NCBI RefSeq assembly: GCF_047675955.1
Contig: NC_132923.1
Span: 86,525,637-86,589,636, forward strand
From: Chlorocebus sabaeus
Lineage: Eukaryota; Chordata; Mammalia; Primates; Cercopithecidae
Direction: 5' to 3'
DNA length: 64,000 bases
Shown here one piece after another: positions 1-10,289 of the stretch. A program made the translations under genes and the position numbers. A model generated the notes under the pieces. That model was given only the letters and a program-made list of their open reading frames with translations. It did no database searches and was not told where the DNA came from. Each line of letters opens with the position of its first letter. Position 1 is the first letter of the stretch.

Positions 1-84
1 TTAAAATTGGTGATTTTTATGGCATATGGATTATCCTCAAGAAAGCTGATCAACCCCCCTGCCCACAAACAGCAAAACAATAGC

Positions 85-275
85 GACTGTTTATTGAGTA
101 CCCACTATGTGCCAGGCATTTTACAGAGATTGTTGCTATTCTTTGCAACAATGCTTTGAGGTAGGATTATCCCCAGATTATGAAACCCAAGCCCAGAGGA
201 AAACTGACCACTTTCAAAGAAGAGGTAGGATTTGAACCAGCTAATGTTTGATGATTCCAAGACCTGGTCTGCCTC
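85..275 (-). mobile_element. MIR SINE, antisense
   Basis: The 3' end of MIR is read in reverse: 'actatgtgccaggcat' at 106-121, then a 'ggtaggattatcccca' box and 'gatttgaaccag'. About 190 of the 260 bases of the family are present. Confidence 0.85.
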
Positions 276-684
276 TAGGTGGCTGTCTTGGCTCCTACAA
301 TTCTCAGTCCCTTCTTGCAAGAGCAGTAAGTTCTAAAAGTATCCTGGGGTCATGCCTGGCTTCTATCTGCCTATCTGAAATTCCCTGCCTATCTGCCAGG
401 GAATTTCACTTTAAGAGGTATTGTTATTATGTATTTCTTTGTTGAGCATGGAACCCGCTTTGTTTAGAACATGCCCCTAAAGTGATATCAGCAGCCTGGT
501 GAGTGCAATAAATCATCAATACATACATTATTTTATATCATTTTTAATTAAACAATTAAAAGTCCTATGGAGAGTGCAGAGTGTTTGTGGGCAATGGGCA
601 TAGAAGACCCAGTGGGAGGTGGAGCTTCCTGGTAAGGAGGTGGGGGCAGCACAGCCCCACTGGCCCCTCTCAATGTGTCTGGGG
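276..684. other. Unassigned sequence
   Basis: No repeat family or gene is recognised. A short local repeat of 'ctgcctatctg' type lies at 365-395. Open frames here are short and lack any codon or domain signal. Confidence 0.4.
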
Positions 685-830
685 AGGCTGGAATTATTAT
701 CTTCTCCATTTTGCAGATTAAGAAGCTGAGGCTCATAAGGGTTGAGTGACTTCTCTGACGTCACACTCCTTGTTAATGGCAGAGATCAGGCTTGAAACCT
801 GTTCCTGTGTAACTCCCAGTTCTGTGCCTT
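685..830 (-). mobile_element. MIR SINE fragment, antisense
   Basis: Antisense MIR core: 'ttattatcttctccatttt', then 'agaagctgaggct' and the decayed 'gtcacacagct' box as 'cacactccttgtt'. Confidence 0.75.
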
Positions 831-839
831 TTCCCTTTT

Positions 840-1060
840 CCCACAAACAAGGAGAAGACAGAGCCCTGTCCTTAAAAAGTTTATAAGAATACAGCAGCTG
901 CTCACAGCCATAAAAGAACACTGCAAAACAGGCAATAATTCTGTGGACTCCAAAGATATGAGCCAGGGAGGGTAGAATCAGTCAAGGACTTCTTGGAGGA
1001 GGCGAATCTTGTGTTAGGTTAGCCATGGAGGTTAGGTACAGCTAGGGCAAGCAGAGGTGG
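840..1060 (-). mobile_element. Possible L2 LINE fragment, antisense
   Basis: 'agagccctgtccttaaaaa' (858-876) and 'aggacttcttggaggaggcg' resemble the antisense L2 words 'gtccctgccctcaaggag' and 'aggcttcctggaggaggtga'. The rest is too decayed to be sure. Confidence 0.4.
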
Positions 1061-1904
1061 GAGAACTGTATTTGTATGCTCAGCCGTAGGTCCCTTAGAG
1101 TTATGGAGAGAAAACTTGTGTGGTACCAGGCTTGGACCTAGTTGAGATGGCTGGAAAAGGTCTCTGTTATTCTTCTCCCTCTGGTTCTATGCAGTGGGCC
1201 TGTTTGAGAAGGGGAGGCCTCAGTCGCCAATGACAGAAGGGCCAGGGAAGGGTGTCCTCAGGGCCTTCCAAATGGCCTTGTCCCTCAGCATCACCATGGA
1301 TGCTGAGCAGGTCTCTCTCCCCAGGGCAGGGCACCAGATCCTGTTGTCCCATGGCTCCAGATGAGCTGCTGCATCTTATTCAGCCACCACCTCCACTCTG
1401 ACATCACCCCCATCCAGGACCAGGCAACCCTTCTGGGCACCCAGGAGACCTGTTGGCTCCAGCAGCTGGTGCAGGATTAGTAATTGAAGCTCTCTCCTGA
1501 GCCCTGGGTCCATCAGGGACTAGTCCTCCTGATGCCTGCTACTATTGTGTTCTGATCAATTAGTGGGGAAGAAATGAGGTCAGAGATAGCAGGTGTGGGC
1601 TTGGCTTTGTTTCTGGAGAAGGGCTGAGCTGGGTTGGGGTTGGGCTGGGGTGATGAGGAGGAGGTGGTTCTTAGGGCTTTAGGCCATGAGCAGTAGAGAG
1701 GAGAGTGAACCACAACAAGTACTGGGCTTGTAGCTCAGAAGGCTTGGCCTCACTGTTGCCAGGAGATAAAAATGGCATTTGGAAAACATTTGTGCTCCAG
1801 GCTGCACAGGGTACTGGGGCGGGCCCATTAGCCACTTAATGTCCTGGATAATGACCCTTAGCTTCCGAGAATGTCAGCTGGAAATCCAGACTCTACCAGA
1901 GGCA
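1061..1904. other. Unassigned, GC-rich sequence
   Basis: Apparently single-copy DNA with purine-rich G runs at 1590-1700. No coherent exon or repeat was recognised. Confidence 0.4.
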
Positions 1905-2235
1905 TGGAAACTGGCCAGCATCCTTGGCCTTGTGTTCAAAGCTCTTTCCATCTACAAACCAACCTTGCCCATTTTCTCTACCGCCTTCCTCTCATGTGGC
2001 TCTGTCCTTCAGCTTTCTGAATATGTCCTGGGCTCTCTTATTTCCCTTCCTTTGCTTAAGATGTTGCCCACCCCTGTACTACCCTGTTCCATCTCTGCCT
2101 GGTGAAATCTTCCTCATCCTTCGTGCACCGTGTCATATGCCAGCTTCCCCAAGAAGCTTTCTGTTACAGCCACTGTCAGAAGTTGTCTCTTGCCTCTGAC
2201 CTCCATCACGCCAATAAAGTTTGTCTTATCCTAAG
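1905..2235 (+). mobile_element. Possible L2 LINE, sense
   Basis: A C/T-rich text with 'ttctgaatatgtcctgggct' and 'cttccccaagaagctttctg' resembles the L2 3' region (compare 'tcagagaagccttccctgac'). Heavily decayed. Confidence 0.4.
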
Positions 2236-2384
2236 GGAATCTGAGCTTATTCTCATCTTCTTTCCCTTCCTAGGAACCCTGGAATCGCAGAATGTCATGA
2301 CTTGTCTAATGTGCTTTCTGGCACATGGTAGGTTCTGGTGACTGTTAAATCAAATACCCACTTGTGCATGTGCAAACAATTTCT

Positions 2385-2545
2385 CTATATCACTCCTGAC
2401 TGTGCAGCTTCTTTCATCTATCTATGCCTTTGCATTTGCTCTTCCCTTTGGCTTAAGCGCCCTTCCCTGCTTTTCTATCTGGCAAGATCCAGTTCCAAAT
2501 CAGGCTAACCTGTGCTCTCTTTGTATCTTTTACGCCTTTCTTTGA
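2385..2545 (+). mobile_element. L2 LINE fragment, sense
   Basis: 'gcctttgcatttgctcttcc' matches the L2 phrase 'gcctttgcacatgctgttcc', followed by 'gcgcccttccctgc' and 'tggcaagatcc' in the expected order. Confidence 0.65.
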
Positions 2546-2889
2546 TGGCATGACTTACTCTGCGCTGTAAATAAGATAGGCTTTTTGCCCTCAAAGGATT
2601 CACAGTCTGGCAAGCTGACAAATAGATCTGTTGCAGTCTTCAAATCTAGGGCTGACTCTTAGACTCTAAGCTTTGGTGTGCTAAAAATTCAAATAGTATA
2701 ATCAAAGCAGGTAATGAAAAGTTTCCCTTCCTTAAAATCAGAGCTTCTGATATGTTGTACAGTTCCAGGGGACACTGTTGCCATTATGGTCTAGATATGT
2801 GGCTCCAAGTGGGCTTGCAGAGTGCACAAGATTTACCACACTACCTGGCAGCCCTGGCTCAACAATTCAATTGCAGTTCCATTCCTGAA

Positions 2890-3345
2890 GGGTAAGACCA
2901 CTGTCACATTTCTTATGTATCATTTCAGATGTCCTATACATATCAAACATTTATGTGTATGTGTGTATCCTGTTTTGTACACAAATGGAATGTCACATAC
3001 AATCTTTTGCATCCTGCTTTCTTAATAATCTTGGAAATCATTTCTGATCAGAGCATCTGGATCTACTCTATTTTTTACTACATTATTTTAAATAGTAGTA
3101 TAATATTCATGACATATGTGTGCCACAATGTAATCACTCCCCGACTAGTCAACATTTAAGTTCTTTCAATTTTCTTTAGCACTCCAAACAGTACTGCAAC
3201 AAACATTCTCACAGGTACAACTTTGAGCACTTGTTTGAATTTGTCTGTGGGACAAATTCCTGGAAGTTGAATTGCTGAGGAAACAGGGCATATGTGTTCC
3301 AAATTGTGATGGACATTACCAAATTTCCCTTCAAAGACTGAGCTG
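2890..3345 (-). mobile_element. Old L1M LINE, ORF2 3' part, antisense
   Basis: 'gtactgcaacaaacattctc' and 'gacaaattcctggaagttga' followed by 'attgctgaggaaacagggca' are antisense L1 ORF2 3'-end words. Divergence is high, so it is an old L1M copy rather than L1PA. Confidence 0.75.
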
Positions 3346-3416
3346 AGTCATCTAAGATGAGTAAGAACTACTGAGACAAAGCCATGGGCATAAGGAATAG
3401 CATGGAAAGAGGTTTG

Positions 3417-3679
3417 GGTTGGGCACAGTGGCTCACACCTGCAATCCTAGCACTTTGGGAGCCCTAGGCAGGTGGATTGCCTGAGCTCAGGAGTTGGAGA
3501 CCAGCCTGGGCAACTTGGCAAAACTCCATCTCTACACAAATTAGCCGGGCGTGGTGGTGCACACCTGTAGTCCTGGCTGAGGCAGGAGGATCGCTGGAGC
3601 CCAGGAGGTTGAGGCTGCAGTGAGTCACATTTGTACCACTGCACTCCAGCCTAGGTGGCAGAGCAAGACACCATCTCTC

Positions 3680-3708
<29 letters not shown>
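3417..3708 (+). mobile_element. Alu SINE (AluJ-like), sense
   Basis: It is the only plus-strand Alu of the window. It starts 'ggttgggcacagtggctcac', has both monomers, and ends in a 29-base A tail (3680-3708). 'gctggagcccaggaggttga' is of the AluJ type. About 15 bases are missing before 'ggctgaggcaggagg'. An imperfect target repeat is suggested by 'ggaaagaggttt' (3404-3415) and 'ggaaaagagtttt' (3735-3747). Confidence 0.96.
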
Positions 3709-3711
<3 letters not shown>

Positions 3712-3740
3712 AGAGAGAGAGAGAGAAAGAGAGAGGGAAA
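3709..3740. repeat. (GA)n extension of the Alu tail
   Basis: The A tail passes directly into about fourteen GA units with one interruption. It grew from the Alu poly(A). Confidence 0.9.
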
Positions 3741-3897
3741 AGAGTTTTGATGGGGATTTGACAAAACACAGCCTGTTTGGAGGAACTGAGTCATACTTTG
3801 TGTGAAGAAAAAATTAAGCATGGTGATTGGTGAGGATAACCTCTGTGAGGCAGTGGCGAAGTCACCCAGGGCATCAGGGGTTGGTTTAAGTCACAGA

Positions 3898-4110
3898 GGT
3901 TGGCAAATGATGGCTGGCTGGCTGAATCTGGCTCACTGCATGTTTTTGTAAGTTTAATTTTATTGAAACACAGCTATGTCCATTTATTTATTTACTGTTT
4001 ATAGCCGCTTTTGCTACAATGACACAGTTGAGTAGTTACAACAGAGTCCATTTGCCCACAAAGCCTAAAATAATTACTTTGTGCCCCTTCACAGAAGTTT
4101 CTGGTCTAAG
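3898..4110. mobile_element. hAT-type non-autonomous DNA transposon relic (MER family)
   Basis: 'ttttattgaaacacagct', 'gttgagtagttacaacagag' and 'gcccacaaagcctaaaata' are landmarks of a common mammalian MER element. Terminal inverted repeats survive only as 'ggttggcaaa' at the left and a decayed right end. Subfamily not assigned. Confidence 0.7.
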
Positions 4111-4174
4111 AAGTTAGATTAGCCTGAGAACAGTGGCAGGCCTTTGACAGTTCCACAGAGAAGAGAGACATAGT

Positions 4175-4430
4175 CAGTTTGGTATTTTTGAAAGATCACT
4201 TTGTTGCTGTGCAGAGAGAGGATTGGGGTAGGGCAAGGGCTGAAAGATCAGGGAGGAGGCTAGTGCGGTGACCCAGGTGAGAGGTCATGGGGCCTGGAAT
4301 AAGACAGAGGAAATGGGATGGAGAGAAGAGGGTGGACTTGCTAGGTATTTGAGAGGACTTGGAGAATGGTTGAGTATCTGAGTGGGGAAGGCGGAGGAGT
4401 CAAGGATGTTTGGGAAGATGTTTTGATGTT
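4175..4430 (-). mobile_element. L2 LINE fragment, antisense
   Basis: 'gaaagatcactttgttgctg' corresponds to antisense L2 'gaaagatcactctggctgct', followed by 'gggtagggcaagggctgaaa' and 'ggaggagtcaaggatg' in order. Confidence 0.7.
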
Positions 4431-4674
4431 GTGTTCTGATGACGTGGCAGCAGGCAATTCAGGCACCCCAAGGCCTCTAGCTCTATTCTGGCTGTTGGTG
4501 CCAGTACTCAGAGTGGGGCTGTCTCTGATCCAGGGTCACTGGTGTCCTTTGACTTGAAGGAACAACCTCTTCTAACCTTCAAGCTGGCACTAGCAAAAGG
4601 AGACACAGAAATGTCTTCTAAGATTGTGCTCAATGTTCATCTTCATTTAAAGCACTAATTTGGCTTTTATTTTT

Positions 4675-4996
4675 ATTTCATTTTACTATTTTATTTTATT
4701 TTATTTTATTTTTGAGACAGAGTCTCGCTCTATTGTCCAAGCTGGAATGCAATGGCATGATCTCAGATCACTGCAACCTCTGCCTCCTGGTTTCAAGTGA
4801 TTCTCCTGCCTCAGCCTCCCAAGTAACTGGGATTATAGGCATGAGCCACTGTGCCTGGCTAATTTTTGTATTTTTAGTAGAGACGGTGTTTCACCAGTTT
4901 TGGCCAGGCTGATCTCGAACTCCTGACCTCAAGTGATCTGCCTCCTTTGACCTCCCGAAGTGTTGGGATTACAGACATGAGCCACTGCACTTGGCC
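4675..4996 (-). mobile_element. Alu SINE (AluS-like), antisense
   Basis: Full-length antisense Alu with core 4714-4996 and a tail that reads as (TTTTA)n at 4675-4713. A 12-bp target duplication with one mismatch is visible: 'gcttttattttt' (4663-4674) and 'gctttgattttt' (4998-5009). 'cctcaagtgatctgcc' fits AluS. Confidence 0.95.
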
Positions 4997-5129
4997 AGCT
5001 TTGATTTTTCAATCGAACTCATCTCCTTGCTTTTCTTTCCATTTAAATGTTTATTAACAAGATGACTCAAATGATTCATAAAGCGGTGGGGAGTCGGGAC
5101 TCCTGGGCCAGATCAGGCTACTATTCTTT

Positions 5130-5395
5130 TCTGTTGCCCAGGCTGGAGTGCAGTGGCACGATCTTGGCTCACTGCAAGCTCTGCCTCCCAGGTTCACGCC
5201 ATTCTCCCGCCTCAACCTCCCGAGTGGCTGGAACTACAGGTGCCCGCCACCATACCTGACTAATTTTTTGTATTTTCAGTAGAGACAGGGTTTCACCATG
5301 TTAGCCAGGATGGCCTTGATCTTCTGACCTCGTGATCCCCCTGCCTCGGCCTCCCAAAGTGCTAGGATTACAGACATGAGCCACCGCTCGTGGCC
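5130..5395 (-). mobile_element. Alu SINE (AluY/Sc-like) lacking its 3' end, antisense
   Basis: It begins inside the right monomer at 'ctgttgcccaggctgg', without the usual 'gagacggagtctcgc' or any A tail, and runs to 'ggcc' at 5395. 'actgcaagctctgcctccca' and 'ctgacctcgtgatc' are young-type positions. The missing tail points to later deletion or an unusual insertion. Confidence 0.93.
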
Positions 5396-5399
5396 TATT

Positions 5400-5925
5400 T
5401 TTTTTTATTTTGCTCAGTTTCATAAAGATAATCCCCTGATCACTTCCCACACAGAATGCTTTCCTTTCTCTTTGAGCTGGTGGGGGTATCTCAATAAAAT
5501 CAGAAATATAGAAAGCAGGTGAAGAACTGAGAACAATGGTTTACTAGAATTTGGAAGGATGATGACAAGATATTTAAGGGTTGGAATCAGCCTTTCCAGA
5601 AGTCAGTTTCAGAACCATTCTCCAAGTTATAAGGATTATATTCTAATGATAACACAAGATAGACCATAGTTGTTCATATAAAGGCAGAGCTTAAAGAAGA
5701 AGCTTAGTTCAAGGGGCTTATGGTAGTAATTGCTCTGATTTTTAGGACAGAGCAATCTGGGACATTCTCTGGAAGTTTTAAGATTGATGTGACCTACAGA
5801 GGAGCAGAGATGAGAGGAGAGGAAGAGGGAGGGAGAGCAGGGGACAGAGAAAATGAGAAATTGATTAAGAATAGAGATGGAGAAGAGGAAATTGAATAGG
5901 CTTCTATGTGTAGTAGTTGCAGGTA
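5400..5925. other. Unassigned sequence with purine-rich stretch
   Basis: A T-run follows the Alu. A G/A-rich patch lies at 5800-5890. No gene or clear repeat was recognised. Confidence 0.4.
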
Positions 5926-5929
5926 TGCT

Positions 5930-6155
5930 CTTCGCTGTGCCAGGAACACCACACTCATGACTCATTTATGCCGTTTAATAATTCTGGAGAGTGGGTAGCA
6001 TCACCATCACATTATGCACGAGGAAACTGAGGCTCAAGGAAAGTTGTACACAGAGCAACTTGTAAAAAATCCCCCCAAGAGTAAGTGGTAGATGTGGGGC
6101 TTGAACCCAGGACTAATTGGCTCCAAAGCCTGGGCTCTTTCTTCCACACTCTATG
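5930..6155 (-). mobile_element. MIR SINE, antisense
   Basis: 'gaggaaactgaggctcaagg', then 'gcttgaacccagga' and 'ctccaaagcctgggctcttt' are antisense MIR words in the correct order. Confidence 0.88.
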
Positions 6156-6159
6156 GGGC

Positions 6160-6814
6160 TGAGAGTGGGTAATTGATAGGACAGAAGGAAGAGCAGTTCA
6201 GGAAGGCAACAGGGCTGCAGGAGACTCACAATATCCACAGCACTTGCCAAGCCCAGCTACTCATGCCTGAGCAGCTGGCTGATTTTTTCATAAAATAAAA
6301 GAAGTCCCTGAATTGAGAAATATGTGTGTCTCCTAGATTGGATTGTGCAGTGAACAGTAGCCAGAGCGAGCAGTAATCCATCATGGCCTGGCGTTGGCGG
6401 GTGCTGCCAGCTGAAACCCTGGTGGAACTGTCATGAAGGTGACCTTGGAGGGGAAAGCCAGGGCCCAATGTCTCACTGCTTCCTGGGAGTCAGTGTGGGG
6501 TGGAAGGCAGTGGGATGACAAGTTCCCTCTTCCCTCCTGGTGACCTGTTTTCCCCCATTTTTTTCCTAGCTTTTTACGTGCTGCACCAATACTCGGTCTA
6601 GCTGCAGCTTGGCTGGGTCACAGAGGCTGAGGAGGGAGCTAAGCCTGGAGAGCTGGGTTAAGGCAGACAGACCTAAAATCTCTTACACTGAGTCTCAACT
6701 TACTGTCCCTTGTGACTCCAAGGTCAACTGCCCTCCCCTGTTGGCTGAGGATCCAGATGTGGAGCCAGTCAGCCAAGATGGGCCCTGGAGGGCCTCTCCT
6801 CACCCAGGGAAGGG
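6160..6814. other. Unassigned, apparently single-copy sequence
   Basis: No repeat recognised. Open frames on both strands are under 80 codons with no known domain. Confidence 0.4.
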
Positions 6815-7055
6815 GAGTTGTTTAAGGAGTTTGACTGTATAATCAATAGGACCTGAGTTCAAGTCTTTGCTTGGCTGCCTACTTACTATTTATGTGACTT
6901 GGGCATTAACCTCTGACCCTCAGTTTCATTACCTGTAAAATGGGAATTATTGATGTACTTAGGAGGAATAAGAAAGGTAATGCAGATAAAGTCAATAGTT
7001 AAATGCCTAATGCACAATCCATATTTTGATTAAATGGTAGTGATCATAATTATCT
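6815..7055 (+). mobile_element. MIR SINE, sense
   Basis: 'gacctgagttcaagtctttg', 'tttatgtgacttgggca', 'acctgtaaaatgggaattat' and a decayed 3' end 'aatgcctaatgcacaat' give nearly the whole element. Confidence 0.88.
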
Positions 7056-7249
7056 TCTTTATTCCTCAGGATCACTCTTTTGGATGGATTCATTAAGTCT
7101 GTTTTACAGAGACCCAAAGAGGCATCTCTATGCTTTTGTGGGTTTAGAAGAGACAGGGTGCAAAAGGCTTGTTTTCTGACACCAATGCAAGTTTTGCTAT
7201 CTTATAATCTGCAACATTGTTGGGCTTTCTGATCTCTTGAATTCTTGGC

Positions 7250-7303
7250 TACCATAAACTAAGTGCTCACTATGTTCCAGGCACAGCATTAAACTTTTCG
7301 CAA
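7250..7303 (-). mobile_element. MIR 3'-end fragment, antisense
   Basis: 'gtgctcactatgttccaggc' followed by 'acagcattaaactttt' is the antisense 3' end only. Confidence 0.5.
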
Positions 7304-7304
7304 G

Positions 7305-7690
7305 CAGTAGCATTAGTTAGGCTGTCATTAGCTGCCATAACAAATAAGTCCATGAAAGCATAATGGTTCAACCACTATAGAAGTTTATTTCTTTCTCTGA
7401 TAAAGTCCAGAATGGGTGTTTTGACTGATGGGAAACTCTCCTTCAAGTGGTGAGTCAGACCAGGCTCCTTATATACTGTGGCTCTAGAGGCATGCTGTAA
7501 TCTACACCCAGTGGCGGAAGGGGAAAGAGCATGGAAGTTTTTTTTCATGGCCAGGTCAAGAAGTGGCATACATCACTTACGCTCAGATTCCATTGTTCAG
7601 ATTGCAGATGTATGGCTAACCCTAATGACAGGAAGACTTGGAAAATGTAGTCTAGCCGTGTGCCCAGGAGAAGAGGACATGGGTTTGGTA
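7305..7690. mobile_element. Ancient interspersed repeat, family not assigned
   Basis: Words such as 'agctgccataacaaataagt', 'agaagtttatttctttctc', 'gaaaatgtagtctagccgtg' and 'gtgcccaggagaagaggaca' recur in one family of old mammalian repeats. I recognise the text but cannot name the family with certainty. Confidence 0.55.
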
Positions 7691-7744
7691 AAGAGCTAGC
7701 CAGTCTGCATCATGCATTATCATCCCATTTTATTTTTACAATAA

Positions 7745-7810
7745 TTGAAAGAAAGAAGGGAGGGAGTGTGGGAGGGAGGTGGGGAGAGGAAGAGAAAGAG
7801 AGAGAGGCAA
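7745..7810. repeat. Purine-rich low-complexity tract
   Basis: An almost pure A/G stretch ('gaaagaaagaagggaggg' and similar) of about 65 bases with two T interruptions. Confidence 0.8.
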
Positions 7811-8044
7811 CTCCTTCTGTCTTAGCCAGCACTTTGCACTGAGTTCCATTTCAACACTGCAATATATACCTGGTTCTTTAACCCTGCTGATCCCAGTTGA
7901 TACCCCTTTTATCCCCTTTTCCCCCAATTCAAGTTCTCTTGTTCTAATTATTCTCTGTAGGTTGCCAGATATTTGTGTAAGAGTCAAAGTGTCTATAAAT
8001 GGTTTTCTATCATATATATTATAGTAGATGGTGAAGATGATCTA

Positions 8045-8278
8045 AAATAGGCAACACTTATTGAGTGCTGATGAGATTCCCCCAAATTTCTCAGCATTTC
8101 ACATGTATTAACTTGTTTAATCTTCACAACCATTTATGAGATAGGTTCTATAAGGATCCCATTTTACGGATGAGAAAACTCAAAGAGAGGTTACATAACT
8201 TCCCCAAGGTTACCCAACGGTGGAGACAGAATTGGAATCCAGTCAGTCTAAGTCTAGAATCTGTGCTGTGGATACTGT
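8045..8278 (-). mobile_element. MIR SINE, antisense
   Basis: 'cacatgtattaacttgttta', 'cccattttacggatgagaaa' and 'gaggttacataacttcccca' are in order. It lies directly beside a second antisense MIR. Confidence 0.88.
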
Positions 8279-8279
8279 T

Positions 8280-8490
8280 ATTACTGTGGGTCAGGCTCGG
8301 AGCAAAATGCTCCCTATGAATTGACTACAAATCCTTGAGGAGGAGATTATCATTGTCATTTTCCTCACTTTATGTATGACGAGATCAAAGCTCAGAGGAG
8401 TTAATCAACTTGTCCAAGGTCACACAACTAGAAAGTAACAGGTTTGAATGATACCAAAGTCAAAAATCTTCATCACTGAACTATAAGAAC
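8280..8490 (-). mobile_element. Second MIR SINE, antisense
   Basis: 'attatcattgtcattttcct', then 'gtccaaggtcacacaactag' and 'gtaacaggtttgaatg'. It is separated from the preceding MIR by only a few bases, so two independent copies lie head to tail. Confidence 0.82.
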
Positions 8491-8744
8491 AATAAGGACG
8501 TAGAGCCATCGTCATATTTTCATTTTCCACTGGGAAGTAGAAACACTTTTTTTAAAGGATGAGAGGGCAGATGGTTAGTGTGCCATTTCAGGTGGTTTGT
8601 ATATATTTCAGAGAGAAGGGCAAGCCCTGAGGGAGAGGAAGGGCCCTCCAGTTTGCTGAATGTGACAAGGAGCCCTGAGTCCCTCTGAGTCTCTTTCACA
8701 TTCTCATACCTGCCTAGTCTGCCTAGTCTTACAGAAACTTGTAC
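8491..8744. other. Unassigned sequence
   Basis: No repeat or gene recognised. Confidence 0.4.
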
Positions 8745-8838
8745 ATATTAGCATCCAACAAATCTATGTTTAAATCCCAGCTTTGCCCTTTATTCCCTGT
8801 GTGGTCTTTAAAAGACTGAACCTCTCTGAGTCTCATTT
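8745..8838 (+). mobile_element. MIR SINE, 5' part, split by an Alu
   Basis: 'tgtttaaatcccagctttgc', 'gtgtggtctttaaaa' and 'acctctctgagtctcattt' are the sense 5' half. The second half resumes at 9398 on the far side of the Alu. Confidence 0.75.
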
Positions 8839-9091
8839 CCTTCCTTCCCTTCCTTCCTTCCTTCCTTCCTTCCTTCCTTCCTTCCTTCCTTCCTTCCTTC
8901 CTTCCTTCCTTCCTTCCTCCCTCCCTCCCTCCCTCCCTCCCTCCCTCCCTCCCTCCCTTCCTTCCTTCCTTCCTTCCTTCCTTCCTTCCTTCCTTCCTTC
9001 CCCTTCTTTTCTTTTTTCTTTTTCTCCCCTCCCCTCCCCTCCCCTCTCCTCTCCTCTCCTCTCTTCTCCTTTCCTTTCCTTTCCTTTCCTT
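8836..9091. repeat. 256-base uninterrupted homopyrimidine tract, (CCTT)n/(CCCT)n
   Basis: Every base on the plus strand from 8836 to 9091 is C or T. There are about 18 CCTT units (8847-8918), about 10 CCCT units (8919-8958), about 11 CCTT units (8958-9000), then irregular CCCCT, CTCCT and CCTTT units. On the minus strand this is a (GGAA)n tract attached to the 3' end of the neighbouring Alu, so it is an expanded Alu tail. Confidence 0.98.
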
Positions 9092-9391
9092 ACCTTACCT
9101 TTCCTTTTCTGATATAGTCTCACTTTGTCGCCCAGCCTGGAGGGCAGTTGAACAATCTCAGCTCACTGCAACTTCTGCCTCCCAGATTCATTTTGGTCAT
9201 CAGCCCCACCCTCCAGTAGCCGGGATTACAGGCATGTGTCACCTCATCCACCTAAGTTTTTTTGTATTTTTAGTAGAGATGGAGTCTCACCATGTTGACC
9301 AGGCTGATCTGGAACTCCTGGTCTCAAGTGATGCACCTGCCATGGCCTCCCAAAGTGCTGGGATTACAGGTGTGAGCCACTGGGTCTGGCC
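9092..9391 (-). mobile_element. Alu SINE, antisense
   Basis: The core runs from 'gatatagtctcac' (9111) to 'ctggcc' (9391). The sequence is much diverged, e.g. 'cagattcattttggtcatca' replaces the normal linker. The 7-base word 'ctcattt' occurs at 8832-8838 and 9391-9397 and is the likely target duplication. Confidence 0.93.
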
Positions 9392-9397
9392 TCATTT

Positions 9398-9448
9398 TTG
9401 TATTTCTAAAATGGTAATAATATTGTCTGTCTGCATTGGAGGGGTTTG

Positions 9449-9484
<36 letters not shown>

Positions 9485-9560
9485 ATGTATGTGTTTATAG
9501 TGTCCTTTACAGAGTCTGACGCACACTAGGTGTTTAATGAATAGTTGCTTTTGTCATTGT
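9398..9560 (+). mobile_element. MIR SINE, 3' part, continuing after the Alu
   Basis: 'ctaaaatggtaataatatt' and, after a GT run, 'gacgcacactaggtgttta' followed by 'atgaatagttgc' complete the MIR begun at 8745. Confidence 0.75.
9451..9482. repeat. (GT)16 microsatellite
   Basis: Sixteen perfect GT units inside the second half of the split MIR; potentially polymorphic. Confidence 0.95.
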
Positions 9561-9639
9561 GCCAGTTGAGAAGCTGGGTAGCTGGCCTGTTACCCCAAAG
9601 CAGAAGACAGACAGCAAGCAGAGGTGCCATCCTCAGGTG

Positions 9640-9795
9640 AGGTGCACAACAGTCCTCCTCTCAAGATGAGGAAATTGAGGCTGAGGTGCAGGGGACTGAC
9701 TTTGTCCCCTTTGACACAGCCAGTGAGTGGCAGCAGCAGGACCCCTGGCCCAGAACTCATTCCATGACTCAGCCTCAAACCATGGCCTTCCGAGT
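9640..9795 (-). mobile_element. MIR SINE fragment, antisense
   Basis: 'agatgaggaaattgaggctg', 'gacacagccagtgagtggca' and 'ctcaaaccatggccttc'. Confidence 0.78.
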
Positions 9796-9799
9796 CCAT

Positions 9800-10289
9800 G
9801 CTTTGCAGCTCTTCTCTGATGGGTTGAATGACAAATGCTGACCCACAGAGCCACTTGTTTGAAAGATAAATGGCGACTGAACCTTGTGCAGTGAGTTGGA
9901 GCTACTTCTTCCTGTCTTTTTCAAGGTCTGGGGGTTATAATGGGTGAGTCAGATAGATAGTCATGGCATGGGAGCATACTACGGGGATCCAGCCAATAAC
10001 CCGCTCCTGTTTGTTGTTCCCAGGCCTGGCTAAATGCATGAGGATTAAATTCCTCATCTATCAGGATCCCCTTGGCTCTCAGACGCTTTGCAGTTCCCTC
10101 CACCCAGAAGACGAACTCCTCCTTTTGGCCGAGACTGGCCTAATGTGGCTGATTTTTTTTTCTGAGAGGATGCTGCCCACTTATGCCCCCCATCTTTCCC
10201 GTGTCTCACTGGGCACTCCACATCCTCCATAATGGGGGCCCCGCAGCAGCCACTGCTTGGCCCCCCTGCCTCCCATCTGGCCCTCTCCA
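9800..10289. other. Unassigned sequence
   Basis: Apparently single-copy. A T/C-rich segment at 10140-10280 grades into the L2 that follows and may be more of it. Confidence 0.4.

Noticed and set aside
8847..9000. CRISPR-like regular repeats
   Set aside because: Simple tetranucleotide repeats without spacers in eukaryotic DNA.
8783..9123. Long open frames on both strands (Pro/Leu/Ser and Lys/Glu/Gly repeats)
   Set aside because: Translation of the CCTT/CCCT tract only.
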